A DNA stretch of 64,000 nucleotides from Takakia lepidozioides (Eukaryota; Streptophyta; Takakiopsida; Takakiales; Takakiaceae), in contig CM060733.1 of assembly GCA_030704615.1 (NCBI GenBank), positions 46,684,001-46,748,000 of the forward strand, read 5' to 3'. Below are positions 26,311 through 35,926 of this stretch, in pieces; within the stretch, counting starts at the first letter, position 1, and every line of letters starts with the position of its first letter. The notes under the pieces are model-generated. The model ran no database searches, was not told the DNA's origin, and saw only the letters and a list, made by a program, of their open reading frames with translations. A program made the position numbers and the translations under genes.

Positions 26311-27950
26311 ATGGACGTCACATTTGCTGAAATGGTCGTCACATTACAGAGTCTTCAGCTCCAGATGCAAGAACTTCGTGCCTCTACTGCCAACTACAAG
26401 CTGATCAGTCTCAAGATCTTGGCAACGCTCTCAACAATTTGCAACAATAAATTTCAGAGTTGAAGGAGTCGAACAATGGATCTTCAACCTTACGAGTCTC
26501 TACTACAACAAATCCTACTGCAACGGTTCCTCCAAATCTTCAACAGATTACAAGGGAACCAAAGGTCAGCGTGCCCGAAAAATTTGATGGGACAAGATCA
26601 AGATTTCGCGGTTTTGTTCAACAAGTACGATTGTTCCTACGACTACATCCACAACGTTACCATGATGAAGGTATTCAAGTGGGATTTGTGGGCACCCTTC
26701 TATCCGGCACTGCCCTATCTTGGTTTGCACTGCTATTAGAGAAAAATTCGTATTTATTTTACAATTTTGAAGTGTTCATGTCCGAGTTCATTGCAACGTT
26801 TGGAGAGAATGATAGAGAGAGAGTGCAGAGACAAAGATGCGAAATCTTCGACAAGAAGCACGTCCAACTTCCGTTTATGCTGTCGAATTTCGATAACTTG
26901 CGTGCGACCTCGACTGGAATGAGAAGAGTCTCATTAGTCAGTTTCGATGTGGCCTAAAAGATGATGTTGAAGATTTGTTGCTGACAATGCCAAACGTGAG
27001 TACACTGAGCGAATTCACCACCCAAGTCATTGCATGCGATAATCGTTTGTTCGAAAGACGTCAAGAGAAGCGATCTGGATGGTCGACAATGCACCATGCC
27101 GCTGCTACTACGGCACCAAACACAATGATTCATCAGACATCCGGTAATGATCCTATGCAGATTGATGTTGTCCGATTCAAGCCATTGACTCCACGAGAAA
27201 AACAAAGACGGCGCTCGAATGGATTATGTCTTTATTGCGGAGAAGATGATCACTTAGCATTAAATTGCCCCAACAAGAGAAGATTCAAAGCTCGAGGCAC
27301 AACTCAAGTGTTCAATACGAGGAGGTCGGAAAACGAAGATGTCTAATCACAGTAGGGACCATGCGGCTGGACACCCCAAATTCCTCACCAAAAAAATGTC
27401 TATTTCCATCTCCAGACCATGTACTTTGTTTCACAGTTCCAGTAAAGATCAGGATGCAAAATTGAGATATCTCCGTAGAAGCATTTTTGGACTCGGGCGC
27501 TTCAGCATGTTTTATTGACAAAGACTTTGCGAAGCAACACAATTTAACGCTCGTAAGAAAGAAATTATCGGCCCCCGTTGAAGTCATCGATGGACGACCA
27601 TTAACGTCCGGAAATATTAACCATGAAACTCGACCCCTTGAAGTGAAGCTTAAAAATCAAGCATCACAAATTGTTTTCAATGTCATCCAGTCTCCAACAA
27701 ATCCTGTGATCCTTGGACTTCCCTGGTTTGTACTTCATAATCCTGACATCGACTGGCGATCACGAAAAATTTCGACAAGACAAAAATGCAAAAGTACCAA
27801 AGGTATTCAACCCCCGTTTCTTGGAGCTAAAGCCTTCATGAGAGCTACGAAGAAAGACGCGATATTTGCACTTTATGCGACTCCGATCAAAACCAGAACA
27901 GACCAAGGTATTTCGACATTACCTACTCAATATCAAGATTTTGGGGGATG
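26311..27950 (+). mobile_element. Ty3/gypsy element 1: gag, zinc knuckle and protease (broken)
   Basis: Frames from the ATG at 26311 onward give a gag domain (VPEKFDGTRSRFRGFVQQ, FVGTLLSGTALSWF), a CCHC knuckle (CLYCGEDDHLALNC, about 27,225) and an aspartic protease (FLDSGASACFID, about 27,487, with VILGLPWF downstream). The frame shifts at least twice between gag and protease. Reading stops at about 27,950 just after LPTQYQDFG, where reverse transcriptase should begin. The sequence then enters the large DNA transposon, and gypsy coding resumes at 41,036. Confidence 0.8.
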
Positions 27951-27956
27951 CTATTG

Positions 27957-28180
27957 TGTGAGCAGATCCCGCGAGCAGAAAATTACGTGAGCAGAAATCT
28001 GTTCACGCTTGAGGACCTGCCTGCCTATAACCGCAGACGTCCAGTCGACTTAGAAGACCTATTACTGCGCAGAGTGGTCAGTATTAGAAGGTCGGATATG
28101 GATGTTACTTGGATGAATGAGGGATGAATGTCAGATGAATGTCTATGTAACGAATGAGAGGTGGATGAATTACATAAATG
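27957..28180. repeat. Left terminal and subterminal region of the large transposon
   Basis: GTGAGCAG occurs at the very end and again 30-35 bp inside, with a degenerate copy between. At 28,095-28,175 GATGAATG occurs about six times in the same orientation. Both motif sets recur inverted at 40,730-41,015. Confidence 0.6.
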
Positions 28181-28438
28181 AAAGATTAGATAATTGTTTG
28201 TAGTGGTAGCTCCCAAAAGCTCGGAGATGCATGAAACCATACTTGTCTTGCTTGAAAATCAATTTTGCCGGGTGCAGTGTATATTGCAAACTTTTAGTCT
28301 ACATTGCTTTGTTGATTGAGAAGGACCACATGTCATTTTCCTAGTTATACAAGGTTGATAGAGAGGATCACATCCAATCATAAAGAAGGCAAACAGGTGA
28401 ACTCTTGGTTTTTAAACAAACCCTTCACAAGAATCGAT

Positions 28439-29813
28439 TCATTCGGACAAAGAAGATCCACTGCTACATGACGCACTGTTCAGGACGAAGGCAGAACTGT
28501 CCACAAAGACGCTAGCCCTGCTCTGCTGAAAACCATGTATTTCGTGTAGCAGAGAAGGTGGAGATGCCAGCAGACTATACTCCTTGGCCGCAGCCTCCGT
28601 ATAAGATGGCAAATGAAATTGTGCTGGAGGACTTGGAAAAAAATTCGGGTTGGCAAAGAAGGGCAGAAACCATGGCGTCATAGGACTCCTGCAACCACAC
28701 AGTAATGAGTAAAATTGGTAAATACTCTGGAAGCCAAACTGCAGCCAAAAAAAGGAGCACTCAAAGAATCCGTCATGGGGTCTATGAGTTGCCACAAAAG
28801 AACATGCACTTACTCGCATGAAAAATCCGAATCCACATCCAAAGCATCCGGCTCTTGCAGATCCTCCTCCTCAACAATCTTCTCAGTCTGGGTCGAATGC
28901 GAGGATCCCTCAGAGGGTGGAGCGATGACTCGAGAGTAAAGCTCCTCGTCCCCCTCAAACCCAAAAAGATGTCTTCCTGCACACTTGCAGGCATGGAACG
29001 AAGCCCCTGTAGGATAGCGAATGAAAGCACGAAACCATGTCAGAAGCCAAATAGGATAGGAACATGTGCAACGAAGAATGGAGAAGAGTTTCGGCATGCA
29101 CCTGTGCCCATGGAGAGGTCAACCACTTTGCCACCATGCCGGCTGCATGTCTCAATGAAGGTTTGCATGAACGCGGGCGATTTCTCCTGGGCACCTCTCC
29201 ATGGAATTCCTCCAATCTTTTTCAGAGTCTGGGACGCATCCACATAGTTGTGAACAACATCAGATTTGACTGGGTCGCAATCTGGGTCTATGTGCAGACC
29301 TCCTCCCTAAACGTCGAAATGCCCAACATAAGCAGGAGTGTTGGCAAGCCGAATTTGTGACAAGCAAATGGCCTTGAACACATGGGTCTACACCAGCAAC
29401 AATGGAAATATGTCAGCAACTATGGGTATTCAATGACAACACGGACGAAGACAAATGAAAGTTACAGGAAATACCTTCTGCCCTGGAAACTCCCCCTTCG
29501 ACAGAGGCAGTGTATTAATACATGTCCATATTTTGTTGATTTGGAACCCAGAGGACTTCATGTAGCTATGAAGAATCCGGCGGGATGCCATGTCGTCAGA
29601 TTGAAATATCAGAAGGCCCCCTGCGTCAGAGAGGAACGTGTTGCAGAAAGAGAATGCCCACTGCCAATACAGAGGGTTTTGAGCATTCCACTATGGAGTC
29701 ACAGCAGGGGGAATGATATCAAGCACAGGCTGCCCATCCAGGATGTCAAGGATTACAAGGTCAATGGTGTAAGGCTGCTGGACACCGTTCACCCAGCATG
29801 GATTCTCCATCAC
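28439..29813 (-). CDS. Beta-class DNA methyltransferase module, last four exons of the cargo gene
   Basis: Exons 29475-29813, 29102-29387, 28814-29006 and 28439-28688 (stop TGA) join in perfect phase (0, 1, 2) with GT/AG borders. The first carries YTIDLVILDILDG, where a catalytic DPPY-type motif IV is expected, then DAGGLLIFQSDD. The second carries EKSPAFMQTFIETCSRHGGK and VVDLSMGTG. The third completes motif I as GASFHACKCAGRHLFGFEGD. A motif I of the D-x-x-x-G-x-G type near the C-terminus, preceded by EKSP.FM and followed by ACKCAGRHLFGFE, is the bacterial N4-cytosine/N6-adenine (beta-class) layout. Two in-frame TAG codons (29,691-29,693 and 29,307-29,309) interrupt it, and no canonical (D/N/S)PP(Y/F/W) is seen, so activity is doubtful for this copy. 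Confidence 0.65.
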
Positions 29814-29890
29814 CTGCCAAAAGCAAATGCAAGCGAATCAAACTAGGTAGTTGGTGTACATTTAGGGAACTGGTAATACAGAGCACTGGT

Positions 29891-31212
29891 GGATTAAGAT
29901 GTCGTTGACGACATCTTAATCCAGCAAATCCAAAACCCCACAATGTCATGAAATGGGAATCAAAGTTGAAAGATGCATGGGCATTACCAGGGTGAGGAAA
30001 GAGCAGAGATGGTCCCATGCAGGCGATTTGACCCCTGTGAATGTGGACTTCCTGGACTCCATCATACGTAGGAAGCTGACGTTTGTCGTTTCTGCTGGAA
30101 GTGCGGACCCACTACTCTGGAGACACAAAGTCGGGCTTCGTAAGGTTGTTTCCCTGCCCTGTGGTTAGTCCTTTCATCAGCTGTCACGGAAATCTGCTGG
30201 ACCTCTGTACGCACAATGCGATGATCTGCCTGTGGGCGATCCATATCTGCCCCACCAGTCCCTGCAGGCCATAACCCAGAATCAACGGCAGCCGCAACAT
30301 CGGCAGACCCACCTGCCTCCGCAGTCTGTTTCCCTTTGTTTTTCTTCTTCCCACCCACGGGGGTGGCCGTCTTTGCTGGCTCCTTCTTACTCAGCTGCGC
30401 AAAGAACCTAGCCTGCAACTCCTCATCTGTCCAGGGTGCCAAGGCATCTGCATTCTCATTCTGAGTCCTCGAGACGTTCTTCTCCCACGGAGTGGACTGC
30501 CGAGGGCAGTCGAGGTACCACCCGCAGTCGCGGTAATGAGCCCGACCCCAGTCCTTCACAATTCCCGCAGTGAACATAGTGGTGTCGTCGTCTGGGTTCA
30601 CCCATCCACGAATAAAGTCCGGACCATCACTGAGAGCCTTATCTGGAATAAGAACGAAGTGAAAGTACCTGCATCCACACCTGTGTTCTTTCTCAGAGCA
30701 TATATCCCCATAGACCACAAGAACTCACATGTTCACTGCAGATTTGCAGACTACACATTAAGATGTCGTTGACGACATCTTAAAATCCAGGAACTTGAAC
30801 AAAAATTGAAGAGCTACAGAACAACATAAATGCTCAACTGAACTATTTCCGAGAGCCCAATGAACAGCCATTTAAAATGTCGTCAACGCCATCTTAAATC
30901 GACCCCTACGCAGATGGTATTTTTTCGTTGTCTGACGAAAAATGACTTGCTGGACTATAAAAGGGTGCCTATTTTAAGACATCTTAAATTGCAGGAAGCA
31001 CAACAAAACAATGAAGACCTGCAGATGAACAAGAAACAGATGTGTGCAACTGTTCAGTTTTGCAGAGCCCAAAAGGCACCGATTTAAGGTGTCGTCAACG
31101 CCACCTTAAATCGACCCAATTCATACATGGAATTCTTTGTGTAGTACTGAAAAATTGCTATTCGCACTACAGACAATGGCTGTTTTAAGATGTTGTCAAC
31201 GACATCTTAATG
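29891..31212. repeat. Five dispersed palindromes in introns of the cargo gene
   Basis: Copies lie at about 29,891-29,922, 30,757-30,784, 30,869-30,898, 31,084-31,114 and 31,183-31,212. Each is an inverted repeat with arms like TTAAGATGTCGT and a two-base centre (CA or TG). All fall between the reconstructed exons, never inside them. Confidence 0.8.
29988..30668 (-). pseudogene. Cargo gene, exons just upstream of the methyltransferase module
   Basis: A first exon begins at about 30,668 after an AG and reads YFHFVLIPDKALSDGPDFIR, GWYLDCPRQSTPWEKN and a Lys/Ala-rich linker. A second, about 29,988-30,178, reads LMKGLTTGQGNNLTKPDFV and, past a TAG at 30,112-30,114, WVRTSSRNDKRQLPTYDGV. That frame ends one base out of phase with the following exon at the donor near 29,988, so an indel or unseen splice site is involved. 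No family was recognised for this segment. Confidence 0.4.
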
Positions 31213-31246
31213 TAGTACCATCAACATAAGGCAGTACATGTACAGA

Positions 31247-32283
31247 ACTCGTTTCATTGCCTACTCCCCGTTATACTGATGGTCAAAGTCCTGCGAGTGC
31301 AATATTCCCTCTTCCTTCTCGAACTCACAGAAAAATGCATACTTCCACAGCTCTCTTCTCCATTTCCGAACGTATGACTAGAACTTGATGCTCGGAGTGG
31401 TCATTGTGATCTTGTAGTCCAGCACTGATTTCTCAAAAGTATCAATTGCCCGCTTCTCCAGCTGCATAACCATCCGCCAAATTTTGAGTTAATCAACATA
31501 AGAAACCATGTAGGCATTGCTGGAAGAGTGACAATGTTTTTACAGTCTCACCTGGCTCCAGAAGGTCGCTTTCTGCAACCAAGTGTCGAATGCGCGGTCG
31601 CTGACAGCTGTCACCACCCCAGTCTCAGGGTCCTTCATTGGTTTTAGGAAATTGTTTGTATCCTGGATGATCGGATCCGAGTTCCAGATTTCCAGCCACC
31701 TCACTTTCTGAGCAGGGTCAACCATGGAAATGGATAGGCGGTGGAGCTTTTCCTGTGTCATCTCTGGCTTAGTGGGCTTGTTCCAGTGGATCCGAACCTG
31801 CTCCAGAAACCCCTTTCCCAATCCAGGGTCAGCGATTCGAATGTGTTTGTTGAACGCGTTCTTGAGGTTCTTCCTGCACGTATCCATGTCCACCTCTATT
31901 TTTGCCTCCACCCCGTTTGCCGTTCTCTCATCCTCATCTGTAGTGGCGTAATACTCCAACTTGGATCGTTCTCCTGCTTCTGCTATTTCTTGTTGTGACA
32001 CACCCAAGTAACCCTCGTGAACAACAAAACCAAAGCAAAAACATGATATATCCATAATTCAAGAAGAATGGCAATCCGCCCAGAAACTCACCGCGTATAA
32101 GTAGTCAAGAAACACCTCCCTTGTCAGGTTGTACCAAGTCTCTGTCTTCTTGATCGTTTGGCACTTCTTCAGTGTGTCCGGGGACAAGACACTCGCGAAC
32201 GTTTCCAATGGCATCACTCCTATGCTTTGCAAACGAAACAAGGAATGGACTATGTTGGTGGTGACATGGGATGTCTCCTCCCC
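31247..32283 (-). pseudogene. Cargo gene, central exons
   Basis: Exons 32092-32283, 31552-32013 and about 31247-31461 join in phase 0. They read GEETSHVTTNIVHSLFRLQS, then YLGVSQQEIAEAGERSK, VRWLEIWNSDPIIQDTNNF and WLQKATFWSQ, then LEKRAIDTFEKSVLDYKI and WRRELWKYAFFCEFEKE. The sequence is charged and helical-looking, without a recognised domain. The last exon has two in-frame TAG codons (31,378-31,380 and 31,261-31,263). A relic of the same segment lies at 25.4-25.7 kb. Confidence 0.5.
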
Positions 32284-32367
32284 CTGCAATGCAAACAGGT
32301 CAGTTGACAAAGTTTGAAGATTGACAAAACAATGAAATTGGAGACAAAAAGTGGGCAAGACTCTTAC

Positions 32368-32961
32368 TTGTTGATATCGTGCATTGCAGTTAGAAGCTGC
32401 GTGAACTTCCCATCCGGATCGAGGACCATTGACTAAACCCGATAGTGCCATTCTTTGTTCTCCGCATACATCCTGCTCATGTACTCCATCCAGGCCACCA
32501 AACGGTGATTGCCATCCCAGACAAAAAACATTTTGTTCATGTACTGAACGTGTGCTGGGTTCTATGAAAGCTCAATCTCAAACTCACTTCTTTCCAAAGC
32601 GGGTCCCAACTGTCCATTACATCGAGGTCCACCAATTTCTCAGATCCTTGGAGATCAGTCAGTGACACGTAAAACACAGCAGAACCCTTCAACTACCCAT
32701 GGATAAATCCCCTTGTAGCTTCTTGATGTCGTGGTGAAGGGCAGGCCGAACTGCAGGCATAGAAATCATCCGGCACAGAGGAATGAAAAGAGTGCCGTCC
32801 TTCACTTCCATGGAGTTGATGACTTTCCTCGAGTTCACCTTGGTGGTGTACATAAGAGAGTGCACCTTGGCTTCATAGTTGGCATCCACAACAACGTCCC
32901 TGTCTTCAGGAACAACTGTTTCCTCTGCAGGCTGGCTTCCCCCGGCTTTCTTTCTCTTTTT
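32368..32961 (-). pseudogene. Cargo gene, ParB/sulfiredoxin-like segment
   Basis: The exon at 32588-32961 opens with a basic KKRKKAGG stretch (nuclear-localisation-like) and ends LVDLDVMDSWDPLWKE. The exon at 32368-32561 reads MFFVWDGNHRLVAWMEYMSR. DGNHR followed by hydrophobic-A resembles the phosphate/nucleotide-binding DG-x-(H/R)R-x-x-A box of ParB and sulfiredoxin folds, and bacterial ParB-methylase fusions have the same domain order. Damage: a frameshift near 32,696, an in-frame TAG at 32,433-32,435, a 26 bp remnant between the two exons (too short for a normal intron), and a 3' donor (AACAA|GTAAGAG) one base out of phase. Domain assignment rests mainly on one motif. Confidence 0.42.
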
Positions 32962-33001
32962 CTGAAAAATGCAATGCGATAGGACACACAAATCATGGCA
33001 A

Positions 33002-34320
33002 GATTAAGATGTCGTCAACGACAGCTTAATTTTCTGTTTTTCCAGGGAGATTTCCCAATGTTTGAGGTTCAATGCAGTGGCAGATTAAGGTGTCGTTGAT
33101 GACATCTTAATCTGTTGTCGTTCATGAGTGTTTCTCCCATGATTATGTTGGTTGCAGCGGCACATTAAGGTGTCGTCAACGACACCTTAATCTGCTGAAG
33201 TTACAGAGTGATTTTCTCATGTTTTGGGTTCAATTCATTGGAGATTAAGATGTCGTCAACGACATCTTAATATGCTACAATTGTAGGGTGTTTTTCTCAT
33301 GTTTTGAACTGAATGCAGATACAGATTAAGATGTCGTTAACGCCACCTTAATCTGTTGTAGTTGTAGGGTGTTTTTTGGATGTTTTATGTTCAACTCATT
33401 GGCAGATTAAGATGTCGTCAACGACAGCTTAATTTGTTGTTTTTCAAGGGTGATTTCCCCATGTTTGAGTTTCAATGCAGTTGCAGATTAAGGTGTCGTT
33501 GACGACATCTTAATCTGCTATAGTTGTAGAGTGTTCCTCCCATGTTTATGTTGATTGCAAAGACAGATTAAGGTATCGTCAATGACACCTTAATCTGCTG
33601 AAGTTCCAGAGTGATTCTCTGATGTTTTGGGTTCACATTATTGGAGATTAAGATGTCGTCAACGACATCTTAATCTGCTACAGTTGTAGGGTGTTTTTCT
33701 CATATTATGGACTGAATGCAGAAGTTGTAGGGTGTTTTTTGGATGTTTTGTGTTCAATTCATTGGCAGATTAAGATGTCGTCAACGACAGCTTAATCGGC
33801 TGTTTTTCTAGGATGAATTCCTCATGTTTGAGGTTGACTGCAGTGGCAGATTAAGCTGTCGTTGACGACAGCTTAATCTGCTGTAGTTCTAGACTGTTTA
33901 TCTCAAGTTTGTTTTGATTGCTGAGGAAGATTAAGGTGTCGTTGACGACACCTTAATCTGCTGTTGTACTAAACTATTTTCCCATGTTTTGGGTTCAATT
34001 CATTGGTAGATTAAGATGTCGTCAACGACACCTTAATTTGCTACAGTTCTAGGGTGTTTTTATCATATTTTGGGTTGAATGGGGAGGCAGATTAAGATGT
34101 CGTCAACGACATCTTAATCTGCTATTTTCGAGGTGATTTCCCCATGTTCGAGGTTGAATGCAGCGGCAATTCTTGGGTGTTTTCTCCCTGTTTTTGGTTG
34201 AACGCAGTGGCAGATTAAGGTGTTGTCAACGACACCTTATTCTTCCTTCACTTTAAACTTCCTACGTAAATCATTACCCGCAATGGTGACCTTTTAGGTG
34301 GCGTGAGCGACACCTCAATC
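33002..34320. repeat. Palindrome array, about 15 units with a period near 80 bp
   Basis: Starts near 33,002, 33,083, 33,163, 33,242, 33,322, 33,403, 33,485, 33,565, 33,645, 33,766, 33,847, 33,927, 34,007, 34,089 and 34,211, with a degenerate one near 34,291. Each is (R)ATTAAGRTGTCGT, centre CA/TG, then the inverted arm ending CTTAATCT. Spacers are similar to one another (GTTGTAGGGTGTTTTTCTCA, GGTTGAATGCAGTGGCAG), so this is tandem amplification with the palindrome best conserved. Paired arm changes occur (AAGCTGTC with GACAGCTT, AAGGTGTC with GACACCTT), which keeps pairing. It lies between the ParB exons and the putative N-terminal exons. Confidence 0.88.
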
Positions 34321-34368
34321 TGACTCCTTTTGTGTTGCAAAACCATGGATTCAAATGTATGAACTAAC

Positions 34369-35692
34369 CTTCTTTGGCTTCGTTCCTCCGCTGGAAGACC
34401 CGCCCCCCCTGCACGCCTTCTACCTTGCACCTGGCTCTTCTCCTTCACGGATTGCGGAGGCACTTGTTTGTCTTTCTGCTGCTCCTCAGTGCCTGAGACC
34501 TATCGTGGACACTGCATTATTTGCACCTCCTCCTCCTGAGCGACATGACCCTGCTCTGGCATGGTCTGCTCTTGAACTGCAGGATCCAGAGATGAGATCG
34601 GACGCTGACACTCCCAAGCCTTCTTCCGCTTTCTCTGCCAAAAAGCATAATGAAGGTAAGCATTGCAGGCCCAGATTAAGGTGTCGTCAACGCCATCTTA
34701 ATCCTGTACATATTACAGGCTACTACACTCATACAACGACAACATTGGGCTCGCTAGAACGAAGGGCTATGCCTCGCGGAGGTGGCAGATTAAGTTGTCG
34801 TCAACGACAGCTTAATCACCTTGTTCTAGACTTGTTCGAAACCTTTGCGAATGCAATGGTGGACATGATGCGATGTCTTTTTAAGCTATCGTCAAAGTCT
34901 CTTCAAACAATCTCAAATGTATGTTTCTTACTGCTCTTCTTATCGCCGAGTCAGGGAACAAGGTCATGTAAAGCCAATGTGCTGCTGAACTCACCTGGAT
35001 CAAACTCTGTCCACCGCTGGAAGTGTCATCCTCTCCCAACCCGACGCTGCTTTCCGCTTGAGCCTCTCCTTCAACGGGCGCAATGACAACTGCATGGAGG
35101 AGGGCCGCCCCCTTGTCGGTAGGCCCCTCTGCGGACTTTGTTGCGTTGCCTCCTCCTCCGTAGGAGCACCGCTCTCCATTTTGACTTCCTCCTCCTGTAT
35201 CGGTTGCAATAGAGGCAGCTCCAACAGATCCTCGAGTTGCTTGTCCAGAATGGGCTCCTTCCCTGCCAGACTCTCCATCCCTTCGCCCACAGAACCCTCC
35301 CCCTCGCGATCGCTCCTTCCCTCAGACAAATTCAAAGCCCTCCTAGCTTTTTTCATCCTCTCTCTCACTCTCAACCTATGCCTAGCAGACGTGAAGTACA
35401 AAGACTGCGTTCTCGCTCTCTTCTTTCCGGAAACGCTCTCGTTCTTGGGATGCTCCAGTGTGGCGAGTCTGAAATGATGAACGCCAGAATGTAACCTCCC
35501 AAGACATCCCTCGGGCAAATGGGAAAATTGGATGGCGGTTAGGTTTTCATCCCTCCCTCTCAAGGAATGACAAATCATCCAAAAACGTAACGGCTCATAA
35601 TTGGGGTTTTCGTTTTCCGGCGAGATGCTTGCGGGCTGTCTAGCAGAGAACTCGACACCTGTTGCCCTTGCAAGACACTTAAATATAGGCAT
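34369..35692 (-). pseudogene. Cargo gene, putative N-terminal exons
   Basis: A 230-codon frame starting at 35,692 (MPIFKCLARATGVEF) is basic then acidic (RVRERMKKARRALNLSEGRS, PILDKQLEDLLELPLLQPIQ) and meets a GTGAGT donor at about 34,995, though a stop precedes it in that frame; a second frame is open there too. A further exon at 34369-34634 begins RKRKKAWE, is Gln/Glu-rich and has a TAG at 34,500-34,502. Linkage to the ParB exons is inferred from strand, spacing and the repeated KRKKA motif. Confidence 0.35.
34673..34815. repeat. Two further palindromes upstream of the array
   Basis: Copies at about 34,673-34,704 and 34,784-34,816 with the same arms and the CA centre. A weak third lies near 34,880. 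They lie between the two putative N-terminal exons. Confidence 0.75.
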
Positions 35693-35926
35693 GCCACGTA
35701 CCCATGTTTGACATAAGGGGTTCGACCCACAGCACAGTCACTTAGGATGTGGCATCCGCAAAGTCGGCCGCAATTCCTGCCTATCATAATCATGTGTCCG
35801 GCGGTGTGTGATCTGACATTAATGGGATAAAATTCACCAGTATCTGTCAAAGTCAAAGCCAGCTATTAAACAGCATGCAAAGAAACTATTGCCTCAACAC
35901 CTTGAGTCTGTGGATCCACTGAGACA

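Noticed and set aside
27957-28010. Exact target-site duplication at the large transposon
   Set aside because: The flanking gypsy sequences share a diverged CAAGATTT...GGATG stretch, but it is not an exact duplication next to the ends, so none is claimed.
30083-30772. Plus-strand ORFs over the cargo gene
   Set aside because: Shadows of the minus-strand exons, without motif or continuity.
33002-34320. CRISPR array
   Set aside because: The regular period is due to tandem duplication; spacers are similar to each other, units are long palindromes in a eukaryotic transposon, and there is no cas gene.
34355-35086. 243-codon plus-strand ORF
   Set aside because: It runs through two palindromes (giving the CRQRHLN translation) and lacks any motif; the minus-strand exons fit better.
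35058-35477. Plus-strand ORF of 139 codons
   Set aside because: Antisense to the putative first exon of the cargo gene, with no domain or splice partner.
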